DNA from: Bradymonas sediminis
GTDB taxonomy: Bacteria; Myxococcota_A; Bradymonadia; Bradymonadales; Bradymonadaceae
Assembly: GCF_003258315.1 (NCBI RefSeq)
Contig: NZ_CP030032.1
Span: 2,829,804 to 2,893,803 of the forward strand
DNA length: 64,000 nucleotides
Direction: 5' to 3'
Shown here piece by piece: positions 34,492-43,487 of this stretch. Position 1 is the first letter of the stretch; every line of letters begins with the position of its first letter. A model generated the notes under the pieces. It did not search any database, was not told the DNA's origin, and saw nothing but the letters and a program-made list of their open reading frames with translations. A program made the translations under genes and the position numbers.

Positions 34492-36834
34492 TCATCGAAC
34501 TTCTTCAAATGCATCTTGCAATGTCTTAAGTTCTGCGGTTCGATCTTCGAAAAGTTGATTAATCTGACGGGTGGCGTCTTCTTTCTTCTGCCACGCGACA
34601 TCGATCAAGCCGATGTCTCCGCGCATGATGATCTGATTGAAATCGTGCTGGGCCGCCAAAAAGCTGTGATGGGCGACGTTTGCGGTCAGATCTTTGGAGT
34701 TAGTAAGCAACTCCTGGGCGGTCTGGTCGAGCTGTGCCAGCAGCTGCATTTCGCGGGCGAGGTCTTCGAGAAGCTCCTCACTACGCTCGCTGACGAAGCG
34801 GTCCATTTGCGCAGAAAACCCAGCCAATCGGGATTCAGCCTCGGCGAGATTCTCGCGGGCGACGCGCATATCGGAGCTGTCCGCCCCACCGCCGGCCTGC
34901 GAGATAAGTCTGCGCTGCCGGGCGAGCACGTCGCTATAGCTGGCGCGAACCTGGCTCTCCTTCGAGGTCACCTGGTCCCCCACGCCGAGGCGCTGGCGCT
35001 CCACGCTAATGCGCGAGCGAAGCGCCGCCTGCAAGTCACGCAGGTTCTGAATATCGGCGCGCGCGGCGGTCTGAAGCTCGGCAATTTTCTGAGCGCGATC
35101 TTCGCTCATCGGCTGACCTGCGTTTTGCGCAAGGTACGTCTCGATGGCTTGCAGCTGCTCCTTCTGGCTGTCGAGTTCGAAGGTAATGGTGTCGAGTTCG
35201 CGGCGCATCGACGCGAAGCGCGAGTCGATGCGCGCGATGCGTGCCTCGACCTCCGACTTCGTGCTGGGCGCCGCCTTATATTGCGCGCGCAGCAGCTCGG
35301 CTTCGCGCTCAAGCTCCTGCCACTCCGCCTTCTGAGCCGGCGACATCTTCGAGACCGCCTGTTTATACTCGGCCTTCACCATTTCCTGGCGCAGATTCAC
35401 GATCCGGGTCTCGAGCGTGGCGGCGAGCACCATGCCCTCGGCCAACTGAGGGAAGGACTGAATGCGGGCGCCCGATGCAAGGCGAGCGTCCATTTCGTCG
35501 AGGGCGTGTTCCGCCTCGGCGATTTGCTCGCGAATCTCGCCCAGGTCGGCGCCGGTGCGCTTGGCCTTCGACAGAACCGGGCTCCCCTGGACCCACTCAG
35601 CCACCAGTGTCGGCATATACTCGGATTCTTCGCCGCGCATCTGCGACTCAACCAGGTCGCTAAAGAAGACCTCAAGATCGCGACTGCCGTCGACGAACTC
35701 ATCGAGCTCACGCTTTAGCGGCATGAAGGTCTCGACGACGTCGTTATAGCTCTGGGCGGCGGCGTCGTAGTTGCCAAGGCGCAGCTGAAGGTCCGCGCGC
35801 AGAAGGCGCACCTTCGGCACAAAGGCCGGGTCGGGGTTCGACAGGAACATGAAGATATCGGTGACCCGACTCGCCGCCTCGTATTTTTCCTGCGCGACCA
35901 GGGTCCAGGTCAACTCGTAGAGCATCTGGTCGAAATAGGGACTATTTCGGTCCAGGTGCTGATAGAAGTCGATGGCGCTGGGGTAGTCCTTCGTCTCGTA
36001 GGCCACACGACCCGCGCCCAGATAGGCGAGGTCCAAAATGCGCTTTTGGGCCGGGGTCTCGGGCTTATAATTCGCGATAATCTCTTCGAAGACCTGGCGA
36101 CCGTTTTCGAGCTGTTCGTCTGCGACGAAGGCGACGCCGCGATAGTAGGCGGCGCGCATGCTAAGATCGGGGTCTTCTTCGGCCTTTTGAAACAGGCGGC
36201 GCGCGTCGGCGAAGCGCCCCTGGCGGTATAGAACCTTGGCGCGAACATAGTTCACGGCGGGGTTAAGCTTCGCCTTGGCGTCCAGCGTAGCGTAGAGCTC
36301 GTCGACCCCCTCGTAATTGCCGGTTCTTGCCGAAAGCTCCAGCAATTTCACCACCGCGACCTGGTAGTAGGGACCGTCGCCGAGGTTGATCAATTGCTCG
36401 AAATAATTGCGCGCGGCGACCAGATTCCGCTGCAGATACAGGCTATCCGCGAGCAGGTAGAGCGCCTCGGGGTATGTATTCTCGGTCTGAAATTTCGGGT
36501 CCTCTACGAGACCCACAAACAATAGCGAGGAGCGCGAGTAATCCTCGAGGAGATACGCGACCTTGGCATCGTTAAAGCGGGTCTCAACCTTGTAGCGCGA
36601 GCGAAGAATCGCCGGCTTGAGGTATTTCCGCTCCAGATCAACGACCTGCTCTTGGAGGACGGTCGACTCGGAGGTGAATGCGCGAGAGCCCTGAGCATTT
36701 GCCACGCCCATCCCCACGGTCGTCGTCAGCAAGAGAGCCATCCCAACCCCGGCAAACTGGGCGCGCACGCCTGCGGAGGCGCGCTGGGAGAGGAGCCGTT
36801 GATAAACGGATTTTAATTTAATTGGGTCTTTCAT
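34492..36834 (-). CDS. Periplasmic TPR and coiled-coil protein of the motor operon
   Basis: 780 residues. The signal peptide is FAGVGMALLLTTTVGMGVAN followed by AQGS. The N-terminal half (to ~370) is TPR-like (YPEALYLLADSLYLQRNLVA, LDLAYLGAGRVAYETKDYPS). The C-terminal half is long helices rich in Glu, Arg, Gln and Leu (LEREAELLRAQYKAAPSTKS, ARIDSRFASMRRELDTITFE, ENLAEAESRLAGFSAQMDRF), very likely coiled coil. This combination fits a filamentous or spacer scaffold in the periplasm. It is the second gene of the operon, 74 bp upstream of the 1205-residue TPR protein gene. Confidence 0.87.
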   Translation of the reverse strand: MKDPIKLKSVYQRLLSQRASAGVRAQFAGVGMALLLTTTVGMGVANAQGSRAFTSESTVLQEQVVDLERKYLKPAILRSRYKVETRFNDAKVAYLLEDYSRSSLLFVGLVEDPKFQTENTYPEALYLLADSLYLQRNLVAARNYFEQLINLGDGPYYQVAVVKLLELSARTGNYEGVDELYATLDAKAKLNPAVNYVRAKVLYRQGRFADARRLFQKAEEDPDLSMRAAYYRGVAFVADEQLENGRQVFEEIIANYKPETPAQKRILDLAYLGAGRVAYETKDYPSAIDFYQHLDRNSPYFDQMLYELTWTLVAQEKYEAASRVTDIFMFLSNPDPAFVPKVRLLRADLQLRLGNYDAAAQSYNDVVETFMPLKRELDEFVDGSRDLEVFFSDLVESQMRGEESEYMPTLVAEWVQGSPVLSKAKRTGADLGEIREQIAEAEHALDEMDARLASGARIQSFPQLAEGMVLAATLETRIVNLRQEMVKAEYKQAVSKMSPAQKAEWQELEREAELLRAQYKAAPSTKSEVEARIARIDSRFASMRRELDTITFELDSQKEQLQAIETYLAQNAGQPMSEDRAQKIAELQTAARADIQNLRDLQAALRSRISVERQRLGVGDQVTSKESQVRASYSDVLARQRRLISQAGGGADSSDMRVARENLAEAESRLAGFSAQMDRFVSERSEELLEDLAREMQLLAQLDQTAQELLTNSKDLTANVAHHSFLAAQHDFNQIIMRGDIGLIDVAWQKKEDATRQINQLFEDRTAELKTLQDAFEEVR

Positions 36835-36944
36835 ACGTCAGACGTCACTCGGGGCGAGTTTCACATTCGCGGGCCTTATTCGGCCCGTCGAATGAAATAG
36901 TCGATTCGCTTCAACGCGTCTCATCATCAGCCGACACGCGGCGT

Positions 36945-37925
36945 TCAGGGCGCATCAGGCGCCGACTCAACGGCAGCAGCGGCCGGGTCGGTGGAAACCT
37001 CCGCCTTCGCGTCAACGACCTCTGCCTCGGAGAGCGCGACCAGGTTAACCGTGCAGTCCACGCCCAGTCGGTCTTCGTAGGAAGTCAGCGCGCCGCCCTT
37101 CTCATAGAGGCGAACCTTAACCGTAACGCCGCGGCCTTCCTGCGCGGTGAACTCACAGGAGTCCTGCACGCGGAATTTGTAGCCGTCCATATAGTTGAAG
37201 AGCTTATAGCCGCTGCCCTTGAGCTCCATCATCACCGATATTCGGTGGGTGCCCGGGGCGATCGCGCCTTTAAAGACGTCAAATTGCCCCCGATCGCTCA
37301 GGGTGCCGTCTTTGTCTTTCTCGTTAAAGATCCGCGCGCCGTCCAGCGAGTAGAGGGCGTGCTCTAGCACATAGGTGTTGCCCAACTCGTTCTGGTGACT
37401 CACGATGGCGCGGCTGCCGGAAATGGTGCTGTTAAGCACGGTCTCCTTGAGCAAAACGATCCGAGTCTTGGAGCGGAAGACGGTCTCTTTCAGGTCGTCA
37501 ACCTTGGTCTCCAATTCGCGAATGCGCAGGTCGTAGACATCCTCGGCGGTCTCGCCTTCGTTGAAGGTGAGGCCTTCGATTCGCTCGGTGTCCATGCGTG
37601 CCCGCTTGGACTCCTCGGTGCCGGGGTAGTCCTCGCGCAGCGGTTTGCCGCCGGGGCCAGTGAGCGGCTCGGCCGCGGGGGCCTCGCCGACAGCTGCCGC
37701 GCTTGGTGCAGCCTCAGCGCTCTGCGCGTCCTCAGCCGGCGCGTCTTGCTCAGCGTCGTCGGAAGCCGGGGCTTCGTCTTGCGCCTGAGCGACCGCGGTT
37801 TCTTCAGATGATGCAGGAGCAGCTTGCTCCGCCTGCGCGTCAGGGGTTTCCTGGGCAGATGCGGATTGGCTCACCGTCAGAACCAGCAGGGAGGCTGCCA
37901 GCAATGAAATGGATCGCTTTTTCAT
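36945..37925 (-). CDS. Exported coiled-coil protein, first gene of the motor operon
   Basis: 326 residues from the ATG at 37925 (an upstream start at 37952 is less likely). The signal peptide is ISLLAASLLVLTVSQSASAQ. An Ala/Asp/Glu-rich low-complexity region (~residues 25-100) is followed by a coiled-coil stretch (YDLRIRELETKVDDLKETVF) and then a beta-rich domain (NTYVLEHALYSLDGARIFNE to VTVKVRLYEKG) that looks like a sandwich fold. The C-terminus is again Ala/Asp-rich. I do not recognise a named family. It is first in the ~13-kb operon with TPR, ExbB, ExbD and TonB-like genes, so a periplasmic structural or regulatory part of that complex is likely. Confidence 0.78.
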   Translation of the reverse strand: MKKRSISLLAASLLVLTVSQSASAQETPDAQAEQAAPASSEETAVAQAQDEAPASDDAEQDAPAEDAQSAEAAPSAAAVGEAPAAEPLTGPGGKPLREDYPGTEESKRARMDTERIEGLTFNEGETAEDVYDLRIRELETKVDDLKETVFRSKTRIVLLKETVLNSTISGSRAIVSHQNELGNTYVLEHALYSLDGARIFNEKDKDGTLSDRGQFDVFKGAIAPGTHRISVMMELKGSGYKLFNYMDGYKFRVQDSCEFTAQEGRGVTVKVRLYEKGGALTSYEDRLGVDCTVNLVALSEAEVVDAKAEVSTDPAAAAVESAPDAP

Positions 37926-38336
37926 ACAGTGAATCCCTTCGAGATTGACCAAAAAATGAATGACTTGGCCGGTAATAGCTGTGTCACTTCATGTTGTTTG
38001 TTTCGCTTTCGGGGGCAGCATTAGGGCTTAAAAACCCGAAAAAACGGACTCCAAAGCCACTCTACCCCGATTCCTATCGTTCGCATCCAATTTTATTCTG
38101 ATACAAATACACTAGGAATTTAGCCATCATGAGCATACGCCCCAAAAGAACAGAATACGGGCGCAGAATGATGCATTCGCCATCGTGAGTCAAGTAACGC
38201 ATTCACGGCGCACACGCTAGCCGCCGCGCCAATCCGGCTACGGGGCGGAGCAATGCCGGGTCACGGTCGCTGTCCGCTCTCTTTTCTGGTATCGCTTCGC
38301 GCCGGAATGCTCAATATTTCTACCCCAGAGGCGACC
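37926..38336. other. Divergent gene-free region between the motor operon and polX
   Basis: About 410 bp and AT-richer than the surroundings. It must hold the promoters of both directions. On the minus strand a weak candidate is TTGACT-17-CATTCT (38165-38193), which would give a ~230-base leader. No hairpin, RNA gene or coding frame is convincing. Confidence 0.4.
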
Positions 38337-40061
38337 ATGAATAACGACCATTATATAAGAATCCTGAGTGAGATTGCGAAATTGGCCCAGATTGCGGGCG
38401 AGAACAAGTTCAAGGTCCGCGCTTTCGAGAACGCGGCGCGTGCGCTTGAAAACCTGACCGATCCCATCGCAACGCACCTCGAAGCCGGCACCATCACCAA
38501 TATTTCGGGGGTCGGCAAGAGCCTCGCCGAGGATATCCAGCAAATACACGACACGGGCACCTGCGATTATCACACCCACCTGTTGGAGACGCTCGACCCG
38601 GGACTGCTCGACATCCTGAATATCCAGGGGCTCGGGCCGAAGCGGGTCAAGGTGATCTATGACGCGCTGGGGGTCTCAAACCTCGACGCGATGGAAGAGG
38701 CGGCCAAGGCCCATAGGATCCAGGAATTGCCCGGATTGGGCAAGAAAACCGAGGAGCGGATCCTCAGCGAGATTGAGCGCCTTCGCTCGCACGCCGGGCG
38801 CACTCCCCTGCCGCAAGCGCGCCGGGTGGCCGAGGGCATTCGCGACAAACTCGCCGCCTTGGACTGCGTGGACCGCATCGAAATCGCCGGCTCGATCCGG
38901 CGCGAGCGTGAGACCATCGGCGATATCGACCTCCTGGTCACGACCACCGAGCCCGCCAAGGTTACCCAGGCGCTGGTCGAGTTGACCGAGGTCGCCGAAG
39001 TCCTGGCGAGCGGCGACACCAAGACATCGGTGCGCCTGCATAATGGGATTCAGCTCGACCTGCGCGTGGTCCAGGCGCAGGTCTTCGGCTCCGCGCTGCA
39101 TTATTTCACCGGCAGCAAGGACCATCATATCGCGCTGCGCACGCGCGCGAAGCGCCAGGGCCTAAAGATCAGCGAGTACGGCGTCTTCGCGATTGACTCG
39201 GACACCGCCATCGCCTCGCAGACCGAGGCAGCCCTCTACAAGGCCCTCGACCTTCCGTTCATCCCGCCGGAGCTTCGCCAGGGATTCACCGAGATCGAGC
39301 TGGCCGCCGAGAATCGCCTCCCCGAGCTTATCACGGCCGAGGATATCCGCGGCGACCTGCATATGCACACCACCGAGACCGACGGGCGGGCGAGCATCCT
39401 GGAGATGGCCGAGGCCGCCAAGGAGCTCGGCTATTCCTATATCGCCATCACCGACCACTCCCAGGCGGTCACGGTCGCCAATGGCATGACCGCCGAGCGA
39501 TTCGAGGCGCATATCCAGAAAATTCGCGCCGCCAACAAAGAGATCGATAACTTTGAGATCTTATCCGGCATCGAAGTGGACATCCTCAAGGACGGCAGCC
39601 TGGACATGGACCACGACCTCTTGCGGGAGTGCGATTGGGTCGTGGCCAGCGTGCATAGCCATTTCCGCATGGAGACAAAGGCGATGACCGAGCGTCTCTT
39701 AAGCGCCATGGAGACCGGGCTGGTCAGCGAAATGGGCCACCCCACCGGGCGCATCCTCGGCGGGCGCGACGGCTACACCTATGATTTCAACGCGATTGTC
39801 GAAGCCGCGGTCGAATATGGAATCGCCCTGGAGATCAACGGCTCCACCGGCCGCCTCGACCTCAACGCCGAGCTCGCCCGAAAGGCGCACACCCTGGGGG
39901 CGAAGTTGGTCCTGGGCTCGGACGCCCACTCCACCCGCGGGCTCCACGCGCTGCGCTACGCCCTGGGCCAGGCCAGACGCGCTGGCCTCACCGCCAACGA
40001 CGTCCTCAACACCCTCGACGCCCCGGCCCTGCTGGCCAGCGTGCGCCCGAAGCTAGGCTAA
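38337..40061 (+). CDS. polX: DNA polymerase/3'-5' exonuclease PolX
   Basis: 574 residues from the ATG at 38337, preceded by AGAGG; this matches the ~570-residue B. subtilis PolX and avoids the longer frame from 38253. The N-terminal X-family polymerase part has helix-hairpin-helix elements (NISGVGKSLAEDIQ, IQGLGPKRVKVIYD) and the catalytic Asp triad: Asp196 and Asp198 in GDIDLLV, and Asp241 in LDLRVV. The PHP domain has DLHMHTTETDG (His342, His344), ITDHS, GIEVDIL, VASVHSHF, MGHPTGR and GSDAHST. All metal ligands are present. It fills short gaps in base-excision repair, and the PHP part gives exonuclease activity. Monocistronic. Confidence 0.95.
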   Translation: MNNDHYIRILSEIAKLAQIAGENKFKVRAFENAARALENLTDPIATHLEAGTITNISGVGKSLAEDIQQIHDTGTCDYHTHLLETLDPGLLDILNIQGLGPKRVKVIYDALGVSNLDAMEEAAKAHRIQELPGLGKKTEERILSEIERLRSHAGRTPLPQARRVAEGIRDKLAALDCVDRIEIAGSIRRERETIGDIDLLVTTTEPAKVTQALVELTEVAEVLASGDTKTSVRLHNGIQLDLRVVQAQVFGSALHYFTGSKDHHIALRTRAKRQGLKISEYGVFAIDSDTAIASQTEAALYKALDLPFIPPELRQGFTEIELAAENRLPELITAEDIRGDLHMHTTETDGRASILEMAEAAKELGYSYIAITDHSQAVTVANGMTAERFEAHIQKIRAANKEIDNFEILSGIEVDILKDGSLDMDHDLLRECDWVVASVHSHFRMETKAMTERLLSAMETGLVSEMGHPTGRILGGRDGYTYDFNAIVEAAVEYGIALEINGSTGRLDLNAELARKAHTLGAKLVLGSDAHSTRGLHALRYALGQARRAGLTANDVLNTLDAPALLASVRPKLG

Positions 40062-40131
40062 ACGGGGCTCTCCAAACGCTGCCGGCCGCCGCCCAATCGA
40101 GGCTCTCGAAGCCGCCAGCAGCGATTTAATT

Positions 40132-40180
40132 TGCCCTAAATGCGCGTTCTGCGTGCAAATATTGAAACAGTGCCCTAAAT
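40132..40180 (+). promoter_or_regulatory. Direct repeat upstream of the OmpA-like gene
   Basis: TGCCCTAAAT occurs twice, at 40132-40141 and 40171-40180, 39 bp apart, each followed by a CGCG within a few bases. It lies 85-135 bp before the ATG. The spacing of nearly four helical turns suggests a regulator binding site, but no regulator is identified. Confidence 0.4.
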
Positions 40181-40265
40181 AGACGCGCTGGAAACGATGT
40201 GCTAATGGCAAGGCCGTCAGTGGTTGTTTATTTTTATCAAGCTTGTAAAACTGGAGTGGATCAAC

Positions 40266-41999
40266 ATGACATTACGCGACCTGCGTCTATACCCTTTTAT
40301 ACTCGCCTCGCTGCTTGCGATGGCCCCGGCAACCGTACTCGCACAGGACGGCGAAGAAGAAGAAAGCGCCGCCGCGCAGACCGAAGATGCCGCCGACTCC
40401 TCCGAGACCTCCACGGATATGTACGAGTGGAAGCCCTCCTGGGGCGCGGGCGTCGAGGCCGGCGTGTTCTTCAACGGTCTTGAGCGTTGGAACGCGAACC
40501 TGCTCGACGGGCAGCGCGAGTTCGACACGAACGCGCTCTACCACTTCGACGCGGCCGTCGAGGCCTCGCTGCTCGAAGGAACCCGCCTGTCGGTCTTCGG
40601 CGGGTATACCACGCCTTTCGTCGACAACCCGAGCTTCGGCGCCTGGTATATCGGCGTGGAGCCGGCTTTCGCGTTCCGCCGCGATATGTGGGAAATGGCG
40701 ATCGGCATGGGCGTGGCCATGGGCCAGGCCGGCGTGTCGGTTGACCCGGACATGAGCGCGGACACCTCGCTCGTCCTGTTGCGCCCCTTCCTCGAAGTGC
40801 GCCGCTACCTGGGAACCAACGCGGCCGTCTATCTGCGCGGTGGGTTCAACCAATTCCTGCCCTACGATGTTGAGACCGACGGGCTGACCTTCGGCACCAA
40901 TATCCAGTCCAACACCAGCAGCGATGAGCTCAACGAGGGCGGCCCCTACCTGGCGCTTGGTCTCCGATTTGGCTCGTACCCCGAGCACACCAAATCGGAC
41001 CGCGACGGCGACGGCGTGGCCGATGAGGACGACAAATGCCCCGACGTCGCTGGCGTCCCCGAAAATGACGGCTGCCCCGCAGACCGCGACGGCGACGGCG
41101 TCTATGACACCGACGACAAATGCCCCGACGTCGCTGGCGTCCCCGAAAATGACGGCTGCCCCGCAGACCGCGACGGCGACGGCGTCTATGACACCGACGA
41201 CAAATGCCCCGACGTCGCTGGCGTCCCCGAAAATGACGGCTGCCCCGCGGACACCGACGGCGACGGCATCTACGATGTCGACGATAAGTGCCCCGAATTG
41301 GCTGGCATCCCCGAGAACGACGGCTGCCCCGCTGATAGCGACGGCGACGGCGTCTATGACACCGACGACAAATGCCCCGACGTCAAAGGCCCGGCCGAAA
41401 ATAACGGCTGCCCGCTCGACTCCGACGGTGACGGCGTCCTCGATAACGTCGACGAATGCCCCTATGAAGCCGGCCCGGCCACCAACAACGGCTGCCCGAT
41501 CAAACGCGTCGTCGTGACCGTCAAGAGCATCAAGATCAGCGAGAAGGTCTTCTTCGCGCTGGCCAAGGCCGACATCAAGCGTGAGTCCTACGACCTGCTC
41601 GATGAGATCGCACAAGTCATGAACGACAACCCGCGCATCAAGAAGGTCGAGATTCAGGGTCACACCGACAGCTCGGGCCGCGCTGCCTTCAACCAGAAGC
41701 TCTCCGAGGACCGCGCGAAATCGGTCTACGATTACCTCGTCAAAAAGGGTGTCGCAGAAGAGCGCCTGACCTCCAAGGGCTACGGCTCGACCAAGCCGTT
41801 GGTTGAGACCCCCGAGGGCAAAAAAGAGAGCAAAGAGGACGCCGCGAAGAACCGTCGCGTTGAGTTCATCATCCTGGAGCAGGATGAGCTCAAGCGCGTC
41901 GTCCCGGCAAATAAGATCCCCGCGGATGCCGAGAAACTCGACGCCACGGACAAGCTCAACATGCCGCAGGACGCCAAGTCCGATGACTCGGCTGAGTAA
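40266..41999 (+). CDS. OmpA-family outer-membrane protein with calcium-binding TSP3-type repeats
   Basis: 577 residues from the ATG at 40266 (an in-frame TTG at 40224 is possible). The signal peptide is FILASLLAMAPATVLAQDGE. An N-terminal beta-barrel (~residues 45-240, e.g. ETDGLTFGTNIQ and LALGLRFGSYPE) is followed by six thrombospondin type 3-like repeats at 245-412 (DRDGDGVADEDDKCPDVAGV and variants). The C-terminal OmpA peptidoglycan-binding domain has VEIQGHTDSSGRAAFNQKLS, DRAKSVYDYLVKKGV and KNRRVEFIILE. It anchors the outer membrane to peptidoglycan, with a Ca2+-stiffened linker. It has its own terminator at 42052-42100. Confidence 0.93.
   Translation: MTLRDLRLYPFILASLLAMAPATVLAQDGEEEESAAAQTEDAADSSETSTDMYEWKPSWGAGVEAGVFFNGLERWNANLLDGQREFDTNALYHFDAAVEASLLEGTRLSVFGGYTTPFVDNPSFGAWYIGVEPAFAFRRDMWEMAIGMGVAMGQAGVSVDPDMSADTSLVLLRPFLEVRRYLGTNAAVYLRGGFNQFLPYDVETDGLTFGTNIQSNTSSDELNEGGPYLALGLRFGSYPEHTKSDRDGDGVADEDDKCPDVAGVPENDGCPADRDGDGVYDTDDKCPDVAGVPENDGCPADRDGDGVYDTDDKCPDVAGVPENDGCPADTDGDGIYDVDDKCPELAGIPENDGCPADSDGDGVYDTDDKCPDVKGPAENNGCPLDSDGDGVLDNVDECPYEAGPATNNGCPIKRVVVTVKSIKISEKVFFALAKADIKRESYDLLDEIAQVMNDNPRIKKVEIQGHTDSSGRAAFNQKLSEDRAKSVYDYLVKKGVAEERLTSKGYGSTKPLVETPEGKKESKEDAAKNRRVEFIILEQDELKRVVPANKIPADAEKLDATDKLNMPQDAKSDDSAE
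40998..41501 (+). repeat. Six tandem 84-bp coding repeats
   Basis: Units start at 40998, 41082, 41166, 41250, 41334 and 41418. Each encodes 28 residues of a calcium-binding repeat (DxDGDGxxDxxDxCP). Units 2 and 3 are almost identical at the DNA level and unit 1 differs from them in few bases, while units 4-6 have drifted. This suggests recent duplication or copy-number slippage. Confidence 0.9.
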
Positions 42000-42051
42000 T
42001 CGCGCTGCGCAGGGCTCCTATCCTCACCGATAAGAGCCCCGCAATGGCGTT

Positions 42052-42100
42052 AAAGAGGCCACGAGGTGAAGCGTTATTGCTTCCTTCGTGGCCTCTCTTT
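42052..42100 (+). terminator. Intrinsic terminator after the OmpA-like gene
   Basis: AAAGAGGCCACGAGGTGAAGC pairs with GCTTCCTTCGTGGCCTCTCTTT apart from a few mismatches, loop GTTATT. It ends in CTTTAT and lies 53 bp after the stop. Confidence 0.75.
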
Positions 42101-42142
42101 ATGTTAGCCCCCCTGCCCTCACTCATTCCCCGAGACTCCCAA

Positions 42143-43342
42143 ATGACCGAGCCCACACGCCCCGATATCGCGACGACGCCGAAGGCCCGCGCCCACGCCG
42201 CGCGCCGCCCAAACCCTCTCTTGCGCCTTATACTGCTGCTCGGCCTTTGCGCGAGCCTCAGCGCATGCAAAGCGTCGAAAGACGCGCCCACGCCCGAGAG
42301 CACGGACCCGGTCGAGGCGCCCCAGACGGCGCCGGCCGAGGCGGTCGAGAAAGAAGCCCCGCGCGCGCCGTCCGAGCGCATGGAGCCCACCGGAAAGATC
42401 AAAGAGGTGCAGCTGCGCCGCAAACCAGGTTCGATCGTCGACGGGGACACCCTTCGCGTCGTTGAATTCAACAAGAGCCTGCGCCTGATCAATATCGATA
42501 CCGAGGAGGTCTTTCGCGACCGCGACCAGAAGGCCAAGGCAGCCCAGAGCTGGAAGGCTTACCTCGCCGAGCAAACGGGCCAGGGCGGGCACCGAACCTT
42601 CGCCACCCCCATGGGAGAGAAGGCGTTGAGCTTCGCGCGCGACTTCTTTCGCGACGTCGACACGCTCACCGTCGAATACCAATCCCCCGCCCACACCCGC
42701 GGCTTCTTTGACCGCCACCTGGTGATGGTCTGGGTGAAGTCGGATCGCGTCCCCAAAAAGCTCGTGCCGGGCGCCCCCGAGGGCGAATGGCTCAATTATA
42801 ATGTGGAGGCCGTGCGCGCGGGCATGTCGCCCTATTTTACCAAATACGGCTATAGCCGCCGGCTGCACGAGACCTTCTCCCAGGCCCAGCGCGAGGCGAA
42901 GCAGAACCAGCGCGGCATCTGGGCAAAAGACGCCCAGGCGTACCCAGACTACGACGGTCGCATCGCCTGGTGGAAGGGCATGGCCGACCAGATTCAGCAA
43001 TTTCGCGCCTACGCAAAGACCCACCCCGAGACCATCGATCTGGCCGCAGACGCCGCCTTCGACACCCTCAACGCGAAGATCGGCGAGCGCGTCGTTGTCT
43101 TTGGGGAAGCGCGCTCATTTAATCGGAACTCGAAGCCCCAGCGCCTCTACCTCAACCACCGCGACCAGAAGGACCTCAAGGTCGTCGCCTTTGCGCCGGT
43201 CGACATGAGCAAGGCTGGCATCAACCCCAGGCGCGAGCATTATATCTATGTCGAGGGCGAAGTCGGGACCCATCGCGGCGACCTCGAGATCAAATACGAC
43301 GCGAAGAGTTGGATGCGCGCCGGCAGAAACCCGCCCGAATAA
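42143..43342 (+). CDS. Lipoprotein with staphylococcal-nuclease (SNase) domain
   Basis: 399 residues from the ATG at 42143, since the longer frame from 42044 would begin inside the terminator. Lipoprotein signal LLRLILLLGLCASLSAC. A Pro/Glu/Ala linker is followed by an SNase fold at about 100-280: SIVDGDTLRVVEFNKSLRLI, the Arg/Glu segment RLINIDTEEVF, GFFDRHLVMVWV, and LNYNVEAVRAGMSPYF. Arg in RLINID and in DRHL and Glu in DTEEV are plausible equivalents of the catalytic Arg/Glu/Arg set. It probably degrades extracellular or periplasmic nucleic acid. The C-terminal ~110 residues are a separate small beta-rich domain. Monocistronic. Confidence 0.87.
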   Translation: MTEPTRPDIATTPKARAHAARRPNPLLRLILLLGLCASLSACKASKDAPTPESTDPVEAPQTAPAEAVEKEAPRAPSERMEPTGKIKEVQLRRKPGSIVDGDTLRVVEFNKSLRLINIDTEEVFRDRDQKAKAAQSWKAYLAEQTGQGGHRTFATPMGEKALSFARDFFRDVDTLTVEYQSPAHTRGFFDRHLVMVWVKSDRVPKKLVPGAPEGEWLNYNVEAVRAGMSPYFTKYGYSRRLHETFSQAQREAKQNQRGIWAKDAQAYPDYDGRIAWWKGMADQIQQFRAYAKTHPETIDLAADAAFDTLNAKIGERVVVFGEARSFNRNSKPQRLYLNHRDQKDLKVVAFAPVDMSKAGINPRREHYIYVEGEVGTHRGDLEIKYDAKSWMRAGRNPPE

Positions 43343-43384
43343 CCCAACGCGCACCCTCGATGGGGCGCCGGGCAATACTTCGAC

Positions 43385-43413
43385 TTGACGCAGACAGCCG
43401 AAGCGCCTAGCTT
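43385..43413 (+). promoter_or_regulatory. Candidate rpoZ promoter
   Basis: TTGACG and TAGCTT with a 17-bp spacer, ~75 bp before the rpoZ ATG. The form matches the other TTGAnn-17-TAGnnT candidates in this window. Confidence 0.45.
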
Positions 43414-43487
43414 CCGGTGCCGCATTGATTGCGCGGGTTCATTGACTGCGCAATATTTACGCTTCTGCACTACAAAAAGAGAGTTCT

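Noticed and set aside
34063-35718. 551-codon open frame on the plus strand
   Set aside because: It crosses two real minus-strand genes and has shadow-like composition.
38253-38336. Longer N-terminus for PolX
   Set aside because: The extra 28 residues match nothing in the family, and the ATG at 38337 has a ribosome binding site.
40998-41501. Possible CRISPR array
   Set aside because: The repeats are contiguous 84-bp coding units without spacers, in frame with OmpA.
40287-41663. 458-codon open frame on the minus strand
   Set aside because: It is a shadow of the OmpA repeat gene; its repeated GAFVVGVIDAVAV-type sequence is only the complement of the calcium repeats.
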